This document shows, piece after piece, positions 1 through 7,675 of a stretch of DNA of 64,000 nt. A program made the translations under genes and the position numbers. Source of the DNA: Demequina silvatica (lineage in GTDB: Bacteria > Actinomycetota > Actinomycetes > Actinomycetales > Demequinaceae); NCBI RefSeq assembly GCF_000971215.1, contig NZ_BBMA01000003.1, forward strand, positions 124,001 through 188,000, written 5' to 3'. Every line of letters starts with the position of its first letter. Within the stretch, counting starts at the first letter, position 1. The notes under the pieces were generated by a model that ran no database searches, was not told where the DNA came from, and saw nothing but the letters and a program-made list of their open reading frames with translations.

Positions 1-212
1 CGATCGAGTTCGTCCACAAGCGCATCGTCGCGGAGCGCGACGCGGGCGCCGCCGTCATCATCGTGAGCGCCGAGCTCGACGAGGTCGTCGCGCTCGCCGA
101 CCGCATCGCGGTGATGTACCACGGGCGGATCGTCGGCATCGTCGCGCCCGACACCGATCGCGACACGCTCGGCCTCATGATGGCGGGCGCACACCAGGAG
201 GAGGCGGCGTGA
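1..212 (+). CDS. Nucleoside/sugar ABC transporter ATP-binding protein, C-terminal fragment
   Basis: Only the last ~69 codons are in the window; the gene begins upstream of base 1. The visible end contains the motif [20 protein letters not shown] followed by RIVG, the D-loop/H-loop region that closes the second ATPase domain in RbsA/MglA/YufO-type ATPases. These are double-domain ATPases of importers that use BPD_transp_2-type permeases. The stop codon (210-212) overlaps the GTG start of the next permease gene, so the two are translationally coupled. With the deoxynucleoside salvage genes downstream, nucleosides are the probable substrate. That is inferred from context, because no binding protein is visible here. 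Confidence 0.9.
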   Translation, partial: IEFVHKRIVAERDAGAAVIIVSAELDEVVALADRIAVMYHGRIVGIVAPDTDRDTLGLMMAGAHQEEAA

Positions 213-1435
213 GCGCCGAGACCCAGACCACCGCGGGCGAGCCCGAGCAGCAGGCGCCGGAGCCGAGCCGCTCGCGTCAGGTGCTGAGGGAGATCGCCGA
301 GAGCTCGAGCATGGTCGTCTTCATGGCGATCGTCGCGTCGATGATCATCGGCGGCGTCCTCATCATCCTCGCGGACGAGGCCGTCCAGGAGTCGGCGGCG
401 TACTTCTTCTCGCGGCCCGGCGACACGTTCGCCGCGATCGGCGACGCGCTCGGCGCGGCGTACTCCGCGATGTTCAACGGTGCGGTCCTCAACCTGCAGG
501 CCGAGTCCTTCGCCGCCATGATCAAGCCGTTCACGCAGACGCTCACCATGGCCACCCCGCTGATCTTCGCGGGTCTCGGCCTGGGCATCGGCTTCCGCGC
601 GGGCCTGTTCAACATCGGTGCGCAGGGCCAGATCCTCATGGGCGCCACGTTCGGCGCCTACATCGGCTTCGCGTTCTCGCTGCCGTGGGGCCTGCACCTG
701 CTCCTCGCGGTCCTCGGTTGCGCGCTCGGAGGAGCGCTGTGGGGCTTCATCCCCGGCGTCCTCAAGGCGCGCACCGGCGCGCATGAGGTGATCGTCACGA
801 TCATGCTGAACTACGTCGCGCTGTACCTGGTCGCCTGGCTGCTGTCGCTCGAGGCGTTCCAGCGCGAGGGCAGCGACAACCCGATCTCGCCGCTCGTCGC
901 GGAGACCGCGCAGTACCCGCAGATCCTCGGCGTGCAGTTCAACCTGCACCTGGGCTTCCTGCTCGCGCTCGCGTGCGCGTGGGGGGTGTGGTGGCTGATG
1001 GAGCGCTCGACGCTCGGCTTCCGGCTGCGAGCGGTCGGCGCGAACCCCAGCGCCGCGCGCACCGCCGGCATGAGCATCGGCGCCGCGACCATCATCACCA
1101 TGGTGATCGCGGGTGCGCTCGCGGGCCTCGCGGGCTCGGCGCCCGTGCTCGGCACGCAGAAGTACCTCACCGACGCCGTCGCCGGCAGCATCGGATTCGA
1201 CGCTATCACCGTCGCGCTGCTGGGCCGCTCGCGTCCCCTCGGCATCGTGCTCGCCGCGATCCTCTTCGGCGGCCTGCAGGCCTCCGGTCCGTCGCTCCAA
1301 GTCAACGCGGGCCTGCCCGTCGACATCGTCGTGGTGATCCAGGCGCTCATCGTGCTCTTCATCGCGGCGCCTCCGCTGGTCCGCTGGATGTTCCGCCTGC
1401 CCTCACCGGCTCACGAGAAGGAGGTGGCGGCATGA
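209..1435 (+). CDS. Nucleoside ABC transporter permease (NupP/YufP-type)
   Basis: A 408-residue integral membrane protein of the BPD_transp_2 family, as found in ribose, galactose and BmpA-type nucleoside importers. A charged cytoplasmic N-terminus of about 30 residues is followed by about ten hydrophobic segments. The family hallmark [10 protein letters not shown] is near residue 131, and the cytoplasmic ATPase-coupling loop [18 protein letters not shown] is near residue 272. It starts with GTG inside the stop of the ATPase gene, with a GGAGG ribosome site at about 197-203. Its own stop overlaps the next permease start as ATGA. Two consecutive permeases after one ATPase match the NupNOPQ/YufNOPQ layout for purine and pyrimidine nucleosides. 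Nucleoside specificity is inferred from neighbours. Confidence 0.9.
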   Translation: MSAETQTTAGEPEQQAPEPSRSRQVLREIAESSSMVVFMAIVASMIIGGVLIILADEAVQESAAYFFSRPGDTFAAIGDALGAAYSAMFNGAVLNLQAESFAAMIKPFTQTLTMATPLIFAGLGLGIGFRAGLFNIGAQGQILMGATFGAYIGFAFSLPWGLHLLLAVLGCALGGALWGFIPGVLKARTGAHEVIVTIMLNYVALYLVAWLLSLEAFQREGSDNPISPLVAETAQYPQILGVQFNLHLGFLLALACAWGVWWLMERSTLGFRLRAVGANPSAARTAGMSIGAATIITMVIAGALAGLAGSAPVLGTQKYLTDAVAGSIGFDAITVALLGRSRPLGIVLAAILFGGLQASGPSLQVNAGLPVDIVVVIQALIVLFIAAPPLVRWMFRLPSPAHEKEVAA

Positions 1436-2721
1436 CCGCGACCGTCGCCGACGCCCCCGCAGCCGCGGCGTCGAACGCGCCCATCCCGCCCAAGAAGTTC
1501 GGCCCCGCGATCGCGCTCGGCGTCATCGCGCTGCTGTCGCTCGTGATCTTCGGGCTCGGCACCGCGTCGGGCGCGTCGACCACGTTCGTGATCGCGCGTC
1601 CCACCGACTTCTTCAAAATCCCCAGCTTCACGCTGCCGTCCCAGCTCGCCGCGATCCTGCTCTCGGTGGTCGGCCTCGCCCTCGCCGGATGGACCGCCTA
1701 CCGCGCGAACCAGCGCCGCAAGGTGGGCCTGTGGGTGCCGGTGGTCTACGGCATGGCCATCATGGGCGCGCTGCTCACGTGGGCCGGCGCCGGACGCGAC
1801 GCCACCAGCATCCAGCTCACGGGCCTGCTCACCAGCTCGCTGTTCCTCGCGGTGCCGCTCGTCTTCGGTGCCCTCGCGGGCACCCTGTGCGAGCGCTCCG
1901 GCATCATCAACATCGCGATCGAGGGCCAGCTCCTCGCCGGTGCCTTCCTCGCGGCGCTCGTCGCGTCGATGGTCGGCAACCCCTACGTGGGCCTGATCGC
2001 CGCGCCCATCGCGGGCGCGCTGGTGGGCCTGGTGCTCGCGATCTTCGCCACCAAGTACTGGGTCAACCAGATCGTGGTCGGCGTGGTGCTCAACATGCTG
2101 GTGCTCGGCCTCACGAGCTTCTTCTTCTCCACCGTGATGACGGAGAACGGGGACCTCAACCAGCCGCTCGGCATGCCCAAGCTCGCGATCCCGCTGCTGT
2201 CGAAGATCCCCGTGCTCGGCCCGGTGCTGTTCAACCAGAACCTGCTGGTCTACATCCTGTACGTCGTGGTCGCCGTCCTGCAGATCATGCTCTTCCGGTC
2301 GCGGTGGGGCCTGCGGGTGCGCGCCGTCGGCGAGCACCCCAAGGCCGCCGACACCGTGGGCATCCAGGTCAACCGCACCCGCGTGCGCAACACCGTGCTC
2401 GGCGGCGCGATCGCCGGCCTCGGCGGCGCGTTCTTCACCGTGGCGTCGGGGCTCGCGTTCGGCAAGGAGATGACGGCAGGCAAGGGCTACATCGCGCTCG
2501 CCGCGATGATCCTCGGCAGGTGGAGCCCCCGCGGGGCGCTCGCCGCGGCCCTGCTGTTCGGCTTCGCGGATGCGTTGCGTGCGCAGCTGGGCGCGATCGG
2601 CTCGCCGATCCCGTCGCAGTTCCTCGCGATGTTCCCGTACATCGCGACCATCTTCGCGGTGGCCGGGCTCGTGGGCCACGCCCGCCCGCCGGCCTCCGAG
2701 GGCATCCCGTACAAGAAGTAG
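1432..2721 (+). CDS. Nucleoside ABC transporter permease (NupQ/YufQ-type)
   Basis: Second permease subunit, 429 residues, BPD_transp_2 family. The true start is the ATG at 1432, which overlaps the upstream stop as ATGA and follows a GAAGGAGG-like ribosome site; an open frame runs further upstream but is a shadow of the first permease. Motif RSGIINIAIEGQ near residue 155 and coupling loop RVRAVGEHPKAADTVGI near residue 295 parallel those of the preceding subunit, so the two presumably form the heterodimeric channel. An unusually long (~130 residue) N-terminal region with three hydrophobic stretches precedes the conserved core. It is followed four bases later by cdd. Confidence 0.9.
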   Translation: MTATVADAPAAAASNAPIPPKKFGPAIALGVIALLSLVIFGLGTASGASTTFVIARPTDFFKIPSFTLPSQLAAILLSVVGLALAGWTAYRANQRRKVGLWVPVVYGMAIMGALLTWAGAGRDATSIQLTGLLTSSLFLAVPLVFGALAGTLCERSGIINIAIEGQLLAGAFLAALVASMVGNPYVGLIAAPIAGALVGLVLAIFATKYWVNQIVVGVVLNMLVLGLTSFFFSTVMTENGDLNQPLGMPKLAIPLLSKIPVLGPVLFNQNLLVYILYVVVAVLQIMLFRSRWGLRVRAVGEHPKAADTVGIQVNRTRVRNTVLGGAIAGLGGAFFTVASGLAFGKEMTAGKGYIALAAMILGRWSPRGALAAALLFGFADALRAQLGAIGSPIPSQFLAMFPYIATIFAVAGLVGHARPPASEGIPYKK

Positions 2722-2725
2722 GACC

Positions 2726-3121
2726 ATGGACATCGACTGGGACCTCCTGCGCGCCAAGGCGCGTGAGGCCAACGAGCGGGCGTACGTGCCCTACTCGAAG
2801 TTCAAGGTGGGCGCCGCCGCGCTCACCGACACCGGGCAGGTGGTGACCGGCGCCAACGTCGAGAACGCCAGCTACGGGCTCACCCTGTGCGCGGAGTGCG
2901 CGCTGGTGTCCAAGCTGCACACGGACGCGCTGGGCTCGCGCCTGGTCGCGTTCGCGTGCGTGGACGGGGCGGGCGCGCCCCTCCAGCCGTGCGGCCGCTG
3001 CCGCCAGCTGCTGTACGAGTTCGGGGGACCGGGCCTGCTGATCGACGGACCCGACGGCACCCTCACCCTGGACGATCTTCTTCCCTGGGCCTTCGGGCCC
3101 CAGCACCTCGAGGAGGGCTGA
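2726..3121 (+). CDS. cdd: Cytidine deaminase
   Basis: A 131-residue tetrameric-type cytidine deaminase, converting cytidine and deoxycytidine to uridine and deoxyuridine. The zinc site is complete: NVENASYG followed by CAEC (Cys55, catalytic Glu57) and PCGRCRQ (Cys89, Cys92). Length is normal for the short, single-domain bacterial form. It begins four bases after the permease stop, and its stop overlaps the deoA start as ATGA. It is therefore part of one transcript that imports pyrimidine nucleosides, deaminates them and then phosphorolyses them. Confidence 0.97.
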   Translation: MDIDWDLLRAKAREANERAYVPYSKFKVGAAALTDTGQVVTGANVENASYGLTLCAECALVSKLHTDALGSRLVAFACVDGAGAPLQPCGRCRQLLYEFGGPGLLIDGPDGTLTLDDLLPWAFGPQHLEEG

Positions 3122-4434
3122 TGGCTGAGCGCCACGACGCCGTCGACGTCATCCGCGTCAAGCGGGACGGCGGCACCCTGACCGACGACCAGATCGACTG
3201 GGTGGTCGACGCCTACACGCGAGGCGTCGTCGCCGACGAGCAGATGAGCTCGCTCGCGATGGCGATCCTGCAGCGCGGCATGGGCCGCGGCGAGATCGCC
3301 CGCTGGACGCAGGCGATGATCGCCACCGGCGAGCGGCTCGACTTCTCGAGCCTGTCGCGCCCGACCGCCGACAAGCACTCGACGGGCGGCGTGGGCGACA
3401 AGATCACGCTCCCGCTCGCGCCCCTCGTGGCGGCGTGCGGCGTGGCGGTGCCCCAGCTGTCGGGCCGCGGCCTGGGCCACACCGGCGGCACCCTCGACAA
3501 GCTCGAGTCCATCCCCGGCTGGCGCGCCGACGTCTCGAACGAGGAGATGCTGCGCCAGCTCGAGGACGTGGGCGCGGTGATCTGCGCGGCCGGTTCCGGC
3601 CTCGCCCCCGCCGACAAGAAGCTCTACGCCCTCCGCGACGTCACCGGGACGGTCGAGGCCATCCCGCTCATCGCATCGTCCATCATGTCCAAGAAGATCG
3701 CCGAGGGCACGGGAGTGCTGGTCCTCGACGTCAAGGTGGGCACGGGCGCGTTCATGAAGGGCAGGGACCAGGCGCTCGAGCTCGCGCGCACCATGGTCGA
3801 CCTGGGCACCGACGCGGGCGTGGTGACGTCCGCGCTGCTCACCGACATGTCGACGCCGCTGGGCCGGGGGATCGGCAACGGCCTCGAGGTCACCGAGTCC
3901 GTCGAGGTGCTCGCCGGTGGCGGGCCTGCGGACGTGGTCGAGCTCACGCTCGCGCTCGCCCGCGAGATGCTGGTCGGGGCGGGCGTCACCGACGTCGACC
4001 CGGCGGACGCGCTCCGCGACGGCCGCGCGATGGACGCGTGGCGGCGCATGATCGAGGCGCAGGGCGGGGACGCGGACGCGACCATGCCCGACGCGCCGCA
4101 CGTCGAGGAGGTCCGCGCGGACCGCGACGGCGTCATCACGCGCATGGACGCGATGGGCGTGGGCGTCGCCGCATGGCGCCTGGGCGCCGGCCGCGCGCGC
4201 CAGGGCGCCGCGGTCGAGGTCTCCTCGGGCGTCTACCTGTACAAGGTGGTCGGAGACGAGGTCAAGGCCGGCGACGTCATCATGACGCTGCACACCGAGA
4301 CCGAGGACCGCATGCCGCGCGGGCTCGCCGCCCTCACCGAGGCCTGCGAGGGCGCCGGCACCGTCGACATCACGCCCGGCGGCACCGTCGACCGCCGCAT
4401 CATCCTCGACGCCGTGGGCGCGCACACGCGCTAG
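3121..4434 (+). CDS. deoA: Thymidine/pyrimidine-nucleoside phosphorylase
   Basis: A 437-residue member of the glycosyltransferase family 3 phosphorylases. It splits thymidine, deoxyuridine or uridine with phosphate to the base and (deoxy)ribose-1-phosphate. KHSTGGVGDK (near residue 82) and SGRGLGHTGGTLDKLE (near residue 114) are the phosphate- and nucleoside-binding signatures. The C-terminal alpha/beta domain (VSSGVYLYKVVGDEVKAGD region) is intact. The N-terminal helix domain, glycine-rich domain and C-terminal PYNP domain are all present at usual length. From sequence alone I cannot separate DeoA from the broader-specificity Pdp. It is coupled to cdd by ATGA overlap. An exact copy of the window-wide 10-mer (3672-3681) encodes Ala-Ser-Ser here. 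Confidence 0.95.
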   Translation: MAERHDAVDVIRVKRDGGTLTDDQIDWVVDAYTRGVVADEQMSSLAMAILQRGMGRGEIARWTQAMIATGERLDFSSLSRPTADKHSTGGVGDKITLPLAPLVAACGVAVPQLSGRGLGHTGGTLDKLESIPGWRADVSNEEMLRQLEDVGAVICAAGSGLAPADKKLYALRDVTGTVEAIPLIASSIMSKKIAEGTGVLVLDVKVGTGAFMKGRDQALELARTMVDLGTDAGVVTSALLTDMSTPLGRGIGNGLEVTESVEVLAGGGPADVVELTLALAREMLVGAGVTDVDPADALRDGRAMDAWRRMIEAQGGDADATMPDAPHVEEVRADRDGVITRMDAMGVGVAAWRLGAGRARQGAAVEVSSGVYLYKVVGDEVKAGDVIMTLHTETEDRMPRGLAALTEACEGAGTVDITPGGTVDRRIILDAVGAHTR

Positions 4435-4438
4435 CGGG

Positions 4439-5413
4439 ATGGCCTGGACGCTGACCGCCCTCGCGGCCCGCGCGGCGGGCCTCGTCGGGCTGTCCGAACG
4501 TCGTCCTCCCGAGGAGCCCGCGAGCACCGAGGGCCTGTTCGAGCGCGCCTTCCAGCGCGCGGTGGACCGCGCCGCCGCGGCGGACGCGAAGGCCCTCACC
4601 GTCTCCCGGGACCAGATGCGGGACGATGCGGCGGTCCTGTTCCGCGCGGTGGCCTCCGGGGCGCCCATCCCGGCGGTGGCGGCGCTCGCCGCCGGCTGGG
4701 ACGGCCTGGGAGAGGCGACCCGGCGCATCGTCTCCCATCCCTCCGGCGAGGACGCGGGGCCGCTCGAATGGGCCGGGGTGCGCGCGCGGCAGGTCGACCA
4801 GACCACGTGCGGCGCCGCGACCATGGGCGTGATGCTCATGGTGGGCGACCCGTTCGTCGCGCTGTGGGTCGCGACCGGGCGGACCCTCGCGGGCTACGAG
4901 CCGGCCGAGGCGATGCATGCCGAGGCCGAGGGCTTCGAGGCGCTCACGGTCGAGGAGCGCTGGCATGCGCTGCAGCGGGTGATCCACGCGCAGACCACGG
5001 CGTCCGCGCTCGGGCCGGTCGCGTGGCCGCGCTCGCTCGGGACGCCGCCGTGGAAGGTCGACGAGTCGACGCGCTTCGCGGGGCTGAGGTTCCGGGGGTC
5101 TCTGGTGGACGACTCGTCTCCGGACAGGCTCGCGCCGCTGCTCGCGCACGCGCGGCGAGCGCTCGGGGACGGGATCCCCGTGCCGATGTTCACGGCGGGC
5201 GACTCGTCGCTGGGCATCGACTCCGTGATCCCGCGTCACGTGGTGCTGCTGGTCGCGAACGCCGGGACCGGGTTCCTCGTGTACGAGCCCGGCGCCGGAG
5301 CGGTGCTGCCGCTCGCGGACTCCGACCTGCACCCCGGCGCGGGGCGGCTGCCCGCGCTCGGGCACTGGTCGCGCGCCGCCTGGCTGGTGCTGCCCGTGCC
5401 GCGCCGCGAGTGA
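4439..5413 (+). CDS. Uncharacterised protein with a C39-like (papain-fold) cysteine-protease signature
   Basis: I do not recognise a named family for this 324-residue protein. Two segments resemble a papain-like/peptidase C39-type active site: QVDQTTCGAATM near residue 119, with the cysteine preceded by Gln, and IPRHVVLLV near residue 264, with a histidine followed by a strand and then YEPGAG. A papain-like Gln/Cys/His arrangement is therefore plausible. There is no signal peptide or membrane segment. It begins four bases after the deoA stop, so it is probably co-transcribed with nucleoside salvage, but nothing indicates its substrate. It could be a protease, transglutaminase-like enzyme or inactive relative. 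Two copies of the 10-mer (4621 exact, 4724 variant) lie in it. Confidence 0.7.
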   Translation: MAWTLTALAARAAGLVGLSERRPPEEPASTEGLFERAFQRAVDRAAAADAKALTVSRDQMRDDAAVLFRAVASGAPIPAVAALAAGWDGLGEATRRIVSHPSGEDAGPLEWAGVRARQVDQTTCGAATMGVMLMVGDPFVALWVATGRTLAGYEPAEAMHAEAEGFEALTVEERWHALQRVIHAQTTASALGPVAWPRSLGTPPWKVDESTRFAGLRFRGSLVDDSSPDRLAPLLAHARRALGDGIPVPMFTAGDSSLGIDSVIPRHVVLLVANAGTGFLVYEPGAGAVLPLADSDLHPGAGRLPALGHWSRAAWLVLPVPRRE

Positions 5414-5421
5414 CGCGCGGC

Positions 5422-5427
5422 TAGCCT
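5422..5427 (+). promoter_or_regulatory. Leaderless -10 box for add
   Basis: TAGCCT ends six bases before the ATG of add. This places the expected transcription start on or next to the initiation codon, so add can be transcribed separately from the upstream operon without a leader. Confidence 0.6.
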
Positions 5428-5433
5428 GGCCTC

Positions 5434-6504
5434 ATGACTCTCAGCACCGAGGACATCCTCGCCCTGCCCAAGGTCGTGCTCCACGACCACCTCGACGGCG
5501 GCCTGCGCCCGTCCACCCTCATCGAGCTGGCCGCCGAGATCGGCCACGAGCTGCCCTCGACGGACCCTGACGCGCTCGCGCGGACCTTCGCGGAGAACGC
5601 CAACTCTGGCGACCTGGTGCGCTACCTCGAGGCGTTCGCCCACACCACCGTGGTCATGCAGACCGCGGCGAACCTGCGCCGCGTCGCGCGCGAGGCCGTG
5701 CTCGACCTCGCGGCCGACGGCGTCATCTACGCGGAGCTGCGCTACGCGCCCGAGCAGCACGTGTCCGGCGGGCTCTCCCTCCAGGAGGTCGTCGAGGCCG
5801 TGCAGGACGGCATCGAGGACGGCGTCGCCGAGGCGCAGGAGGCCGGTTACGCGATCCGCGCCGCCGCGATCCTCGACGCCATGCGCCACCTCGACCGGTC
5901 GGTCGAGATCGCCGAGCTCGCGCTCGCCAACCGCGGCCGCTGCTGCGTGGGCTTCGACATCGCCGGTCCCGAGCTGGGCTTCCCCGCGGCGAACCACCGC
6001 GAGGCGTTCCAGCTGCTGCGCGAGCACCACATGCCCGTCACCATCCACGCGGGCGAGGCCGACGGCGCCGCCTCCGTGGGCGAGGCGCTCGGCCTGGGCT
6101 CCGCCCGCCGGATCGGCCACGGCGTCCGCATCCACGAGGACATCGAGGGCTTCGGCGGCGAGGAGCTCACGCTCGGCGTGATCGCCCAGCACGCGCTCGA
6201 CCTGCAGATCCCGCTCGAGTGCTGCCCCACGTCGAACGTCCAGACCGCGGCCGCGCCGTCCATCGAGGGCCACCCGATGCACGAGCTCCGCAACCTCGGC
6301 TTCGCGGTCACCGTGAACACCGACAACCGCCTGGTCTCCGGCGTGACCATGTCCTCCGAGTTCGCGGCGCTGGCCGAGGTCGGCTGGACCAAGGAGGACC
6401 TGTTCGAGGCGACCCTCGCGGCGGCCTGGGGCGCGTTCCTGCCCTACGACGAGAAGGCGGACCTCGCCGAGCTGGTGATCGAGGGCTACGGCATCGACCT
6501 GTGA
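5434..6504 (+). CDS. add: Adenosine deaminase
   Basis: A 356-residue metal-dependent deaminase that converts (deoxy)adenosine to (deoxy)inosine and feeds the purine nucleoside phosphorylase encoded at 9382-10179. The zinc site is visible: His17 and His19 in LHDHLDGG, and HAGE at 205-208 carrying the catalytic Glu208. RIGHG lies near residue 226 and NTDN at 295-298 holds the metal-ligand Asp297. Length and motif order match bacterial Add. The actinobacterial NTDNR form of the last motif replaces the enteric NTDDP. Start chosen from the -10 box six bases upstream. Confidence 0.95.
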   Translation: MTLSTEDILALPKVVLHDHLDGGLRPSTLIELAAEIGHELPSTDPDALARTFAENANSGDLVRYLEAFAHTTVVMQTAANLRRVAREAVLDLAADGVIYAELRYAPEQHVSGGLSLQEVVEAVQDGIEDGVAEAQEAGYAIRAAAILDAMRHLDRSVEIAELALANRGRCCVGFDIAGPELGFPAANHREAFQLLREHHMPVTIHAGEADGAASVGEALGLGSARRIGHGVRIHEDIEGFGGEELTLGVIAQHALDLQIPLECCPTSNVQTAAAPSIEGHPMHELRNLGFAVTVNTDNRLVSGVTMSSEFAALAEVGWTKEDLFEATLAAAWGAFLPYDEKADLAELVIEGYGIDL

Positions 6505-6510
6505 CCGGGG

Positions 6511-6558
6511 GCGTGGTGGGGCCCGGCGCCTAGTGCGCGAGCTTGAGCCCCACCACGC
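6511..6558. terminator. Inverted repeat between convergent add and sugE
   Basis: A perfect 12-bp stem, GCGTGGTGGGGC (6511-6522) against GCCCCACCACGC (6547-6558), with a 24-base loop. It lies just after the add stop, and the right arm is inside the last codons of the convergent sugE gene. No T-run follows, as is usual for GC-rich actinobacterial terminators. Confidence 0.5.
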
Positions 6559-6844
6559 AGCCCACGATCCCGAGGATCAGCAGGATCTTGAGGAGCGAGG
6601 CTCCCTCCGCGCCGGTGACCATCGCGTAGCCGACGGTGAGCGCGGCGCCGATCCCGACCCAGACGGCGTAGGACGTGCCTAGCGGCAGCGTGCGCATCGC
6701 GTACGCGAGGCCGCCCATGCTGGCGACGAGCGCGACGGCGAACGTGACGGTCGGCGCGAGCCGGGTGAAGCCCTCGGACCTGCCCAGGGCGGTCGCCCAG
6801 ACGGCCTCAAGGATGCCGGAGACGATGAGGATGACCCAAGCCAT
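6530..6844 (-). CDS. sugE: SMR-family guanidinium exporter SugE (Gdx)
   Basis: A 104-residue small multidrug resistance protein with four predicted membrane helices. The essential Glu13 sits in ILEAVWATAL, and residues SGILEAVW, GFTRL, LPLGTSYAVWVGIG and GLKL align with the SugE/Gdx branch rather than the EmrE/Qac branch. Family knowledge: Gdx exports guanidinium in exchange for protons as an antiparallel dimer. The guanidine-III riboswitch directly upstream (6860-6900) strongly supports that substrate. A GGAGAG ribosome site lies between riboswitch and start. The gene stands alone, convergent to add and divergent from deoC. Confidence 0.93.
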   Translation of the reverse strand: MAWVILIVSGILEAVWATALGRSEGFTRLAPTVTFAVALVASMGGLAYAMRTLPLGTSYAVWVGIGAALTVGYAMVTGAEGASLLKILLILGIVGCVVGLKLAH

Positions 6845-6859
6845 GACGTGCTCTCCATC

Positions 6860-6900
6860 GAGACGTCTTGTCGCATCGCCGGGTACGTCACTTCGTCCGG
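6860..6900 (-). ncRNA. Guanidine-III (ykkC-III) riboswitch upstream of sugE
   Basis: Read on the minus strand, the leader shows the conserved blocks in order: CCGGACGA, then CGTACCCGG, then ACAAGACG. These closely match the guanidine-III aptamer as I remember it from Thermobifida. The CCGG/CCGG pseudoknot pairing is kept. The helix formed in Thermobifida by GCGCC/GGCGC is replaced here by GACGT/ACGTC, which still pairs, a compensatory change that supports a real RNA. It ends about 15 bases before the sugE start and next to its ribosome site, so translational control by guanidine is expected. Confidence 0.85.
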
Positions 6901-6967
6901 GAGCCCTGATCGGGCGCTCCGTCCAGGTTGTCACGTCTTCCCGCAGGTGGCAAACCCCGGCGCGGCC

Positions 6968-6973
6968 TAGGCT
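6968..6973 (+). promoter_or_regulatory. Leaderless -10 box for deoC
   Basis: TAGGCT ends six bases before the deoC ATG, the same spacing seen at add, punA, maf, birA and others in this window. Confidence 0.6.
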
Positions 6974-6979
6974 GGGTCC

Positions 6980-7651
6980 ATGACTCTCACCCGTGCCGAG
7001 CTGGCCCGCTACGTCGACCACACCCTCCTCAAGCCCGAGTCCACCCCCGCGGACGTCGAGGCGCTCATCGCGGAGGGCGCCTCGCTGGGCGTCTTCTCCG
7101 TCTGCGTGTCGCCCTCGATGCTGCCGGTGACCGTGCCCGACGACCTCGCCGTGGCGACGGTGTGCGGCTTCCCGTCCGGCAAGCACCACTCGTCGATCAA
7201 GGCGGCGGAGGCGGCGCTGAGCATCGAGCAGGGCGCCGACGAGGTCGACATGGTGATCGACGTCGCCGCGGCGAACGCCGGCGACTTCGCGGCCGTCGAG
7301 GCGGACATCGCGGCCGTGCGCGCGTCCGTGCCCGAGGGCAAGATCCTCAAGGTCATCATCGAGTCCGCTGCCCTCACCGACGAGGCGATCGTGGGCGCAT
7401 GCCTCGCCTCGGAGGCCGCGGGCGCGGACTTCGTCAAGACCTCGACCGGCTTCCACCCCGCGGGCGGCGCCTCGGTGCACGCGGTGCGCCTCATGGCGGA
7501 GACCGTGGGCGGGCGACTCGGCATCAAGGCGTCCGGCGGCGTCCGCACCTGGGACGACGCGGTCGCGATGATCGAGGCGGGCGCGACCCGGCTCGGCCTC
7601 TCCGGCACCGCCGCGGTGCTCGACGGCGGCGAGGCCACCGGCTCCTACTGA
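6980..7651 (+). CDS. deoC: Deoxyribose-phosphate aldolase
   Basis: A 223-residue class I aldolase cleaving 2-deoxyribose-5-phosphate to acetaldehyde and glyceraldehyde-3-phosphate, the last step of deoxynucleoside catabolism. The Schiff-base Lys153 is in FVKTSTGF. The assisting Lys183 is in GIKASGGVR and the catalytic Asp91 follows ADEVD. The TIM-barrel length is normal. It converges on the phosphopentomutase-type gene. Its substrate is produced by the phosphorylases (3121-4434, 9382-10179) and that mutase, so the whole salvage route is encoded in 10 kb. Confidence 0.97.
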   Translation: MTLTRAELARYVDHTLLKPESTPADVEALIAEGASLGVFSVCVSPSMLPVTVPDDLAVATVCGFPSGKHHSSIKAAEAALSIEQGADEVDMVIDVAAANAGDFAAVEADIAAVRASVPEGKILKVIIESAALTDEAIVGACLASEAAGADFVKTSTGFHPAGGASVHAVRLMAETVGGRLGIKASGGVRTWDDAVAMIEAGATRLGLSGTAAVLDGGEATGSY

Positions 7652-7659
7652 GCCGGGGC

Positions 7660-7675
7660 CCCGCACCCGTGCGGG
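7660..7675. terminator. Short hairpin between convergent deoC and phosphohexomutase genes
   Basis: CCCGCA / TGCGGG stem with a CCCG loop fills the 24-base gap between the two convergent stop codons. It is a plausible bidirectional terminator, but the stem is only six pairs. Confidence 0.4.
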
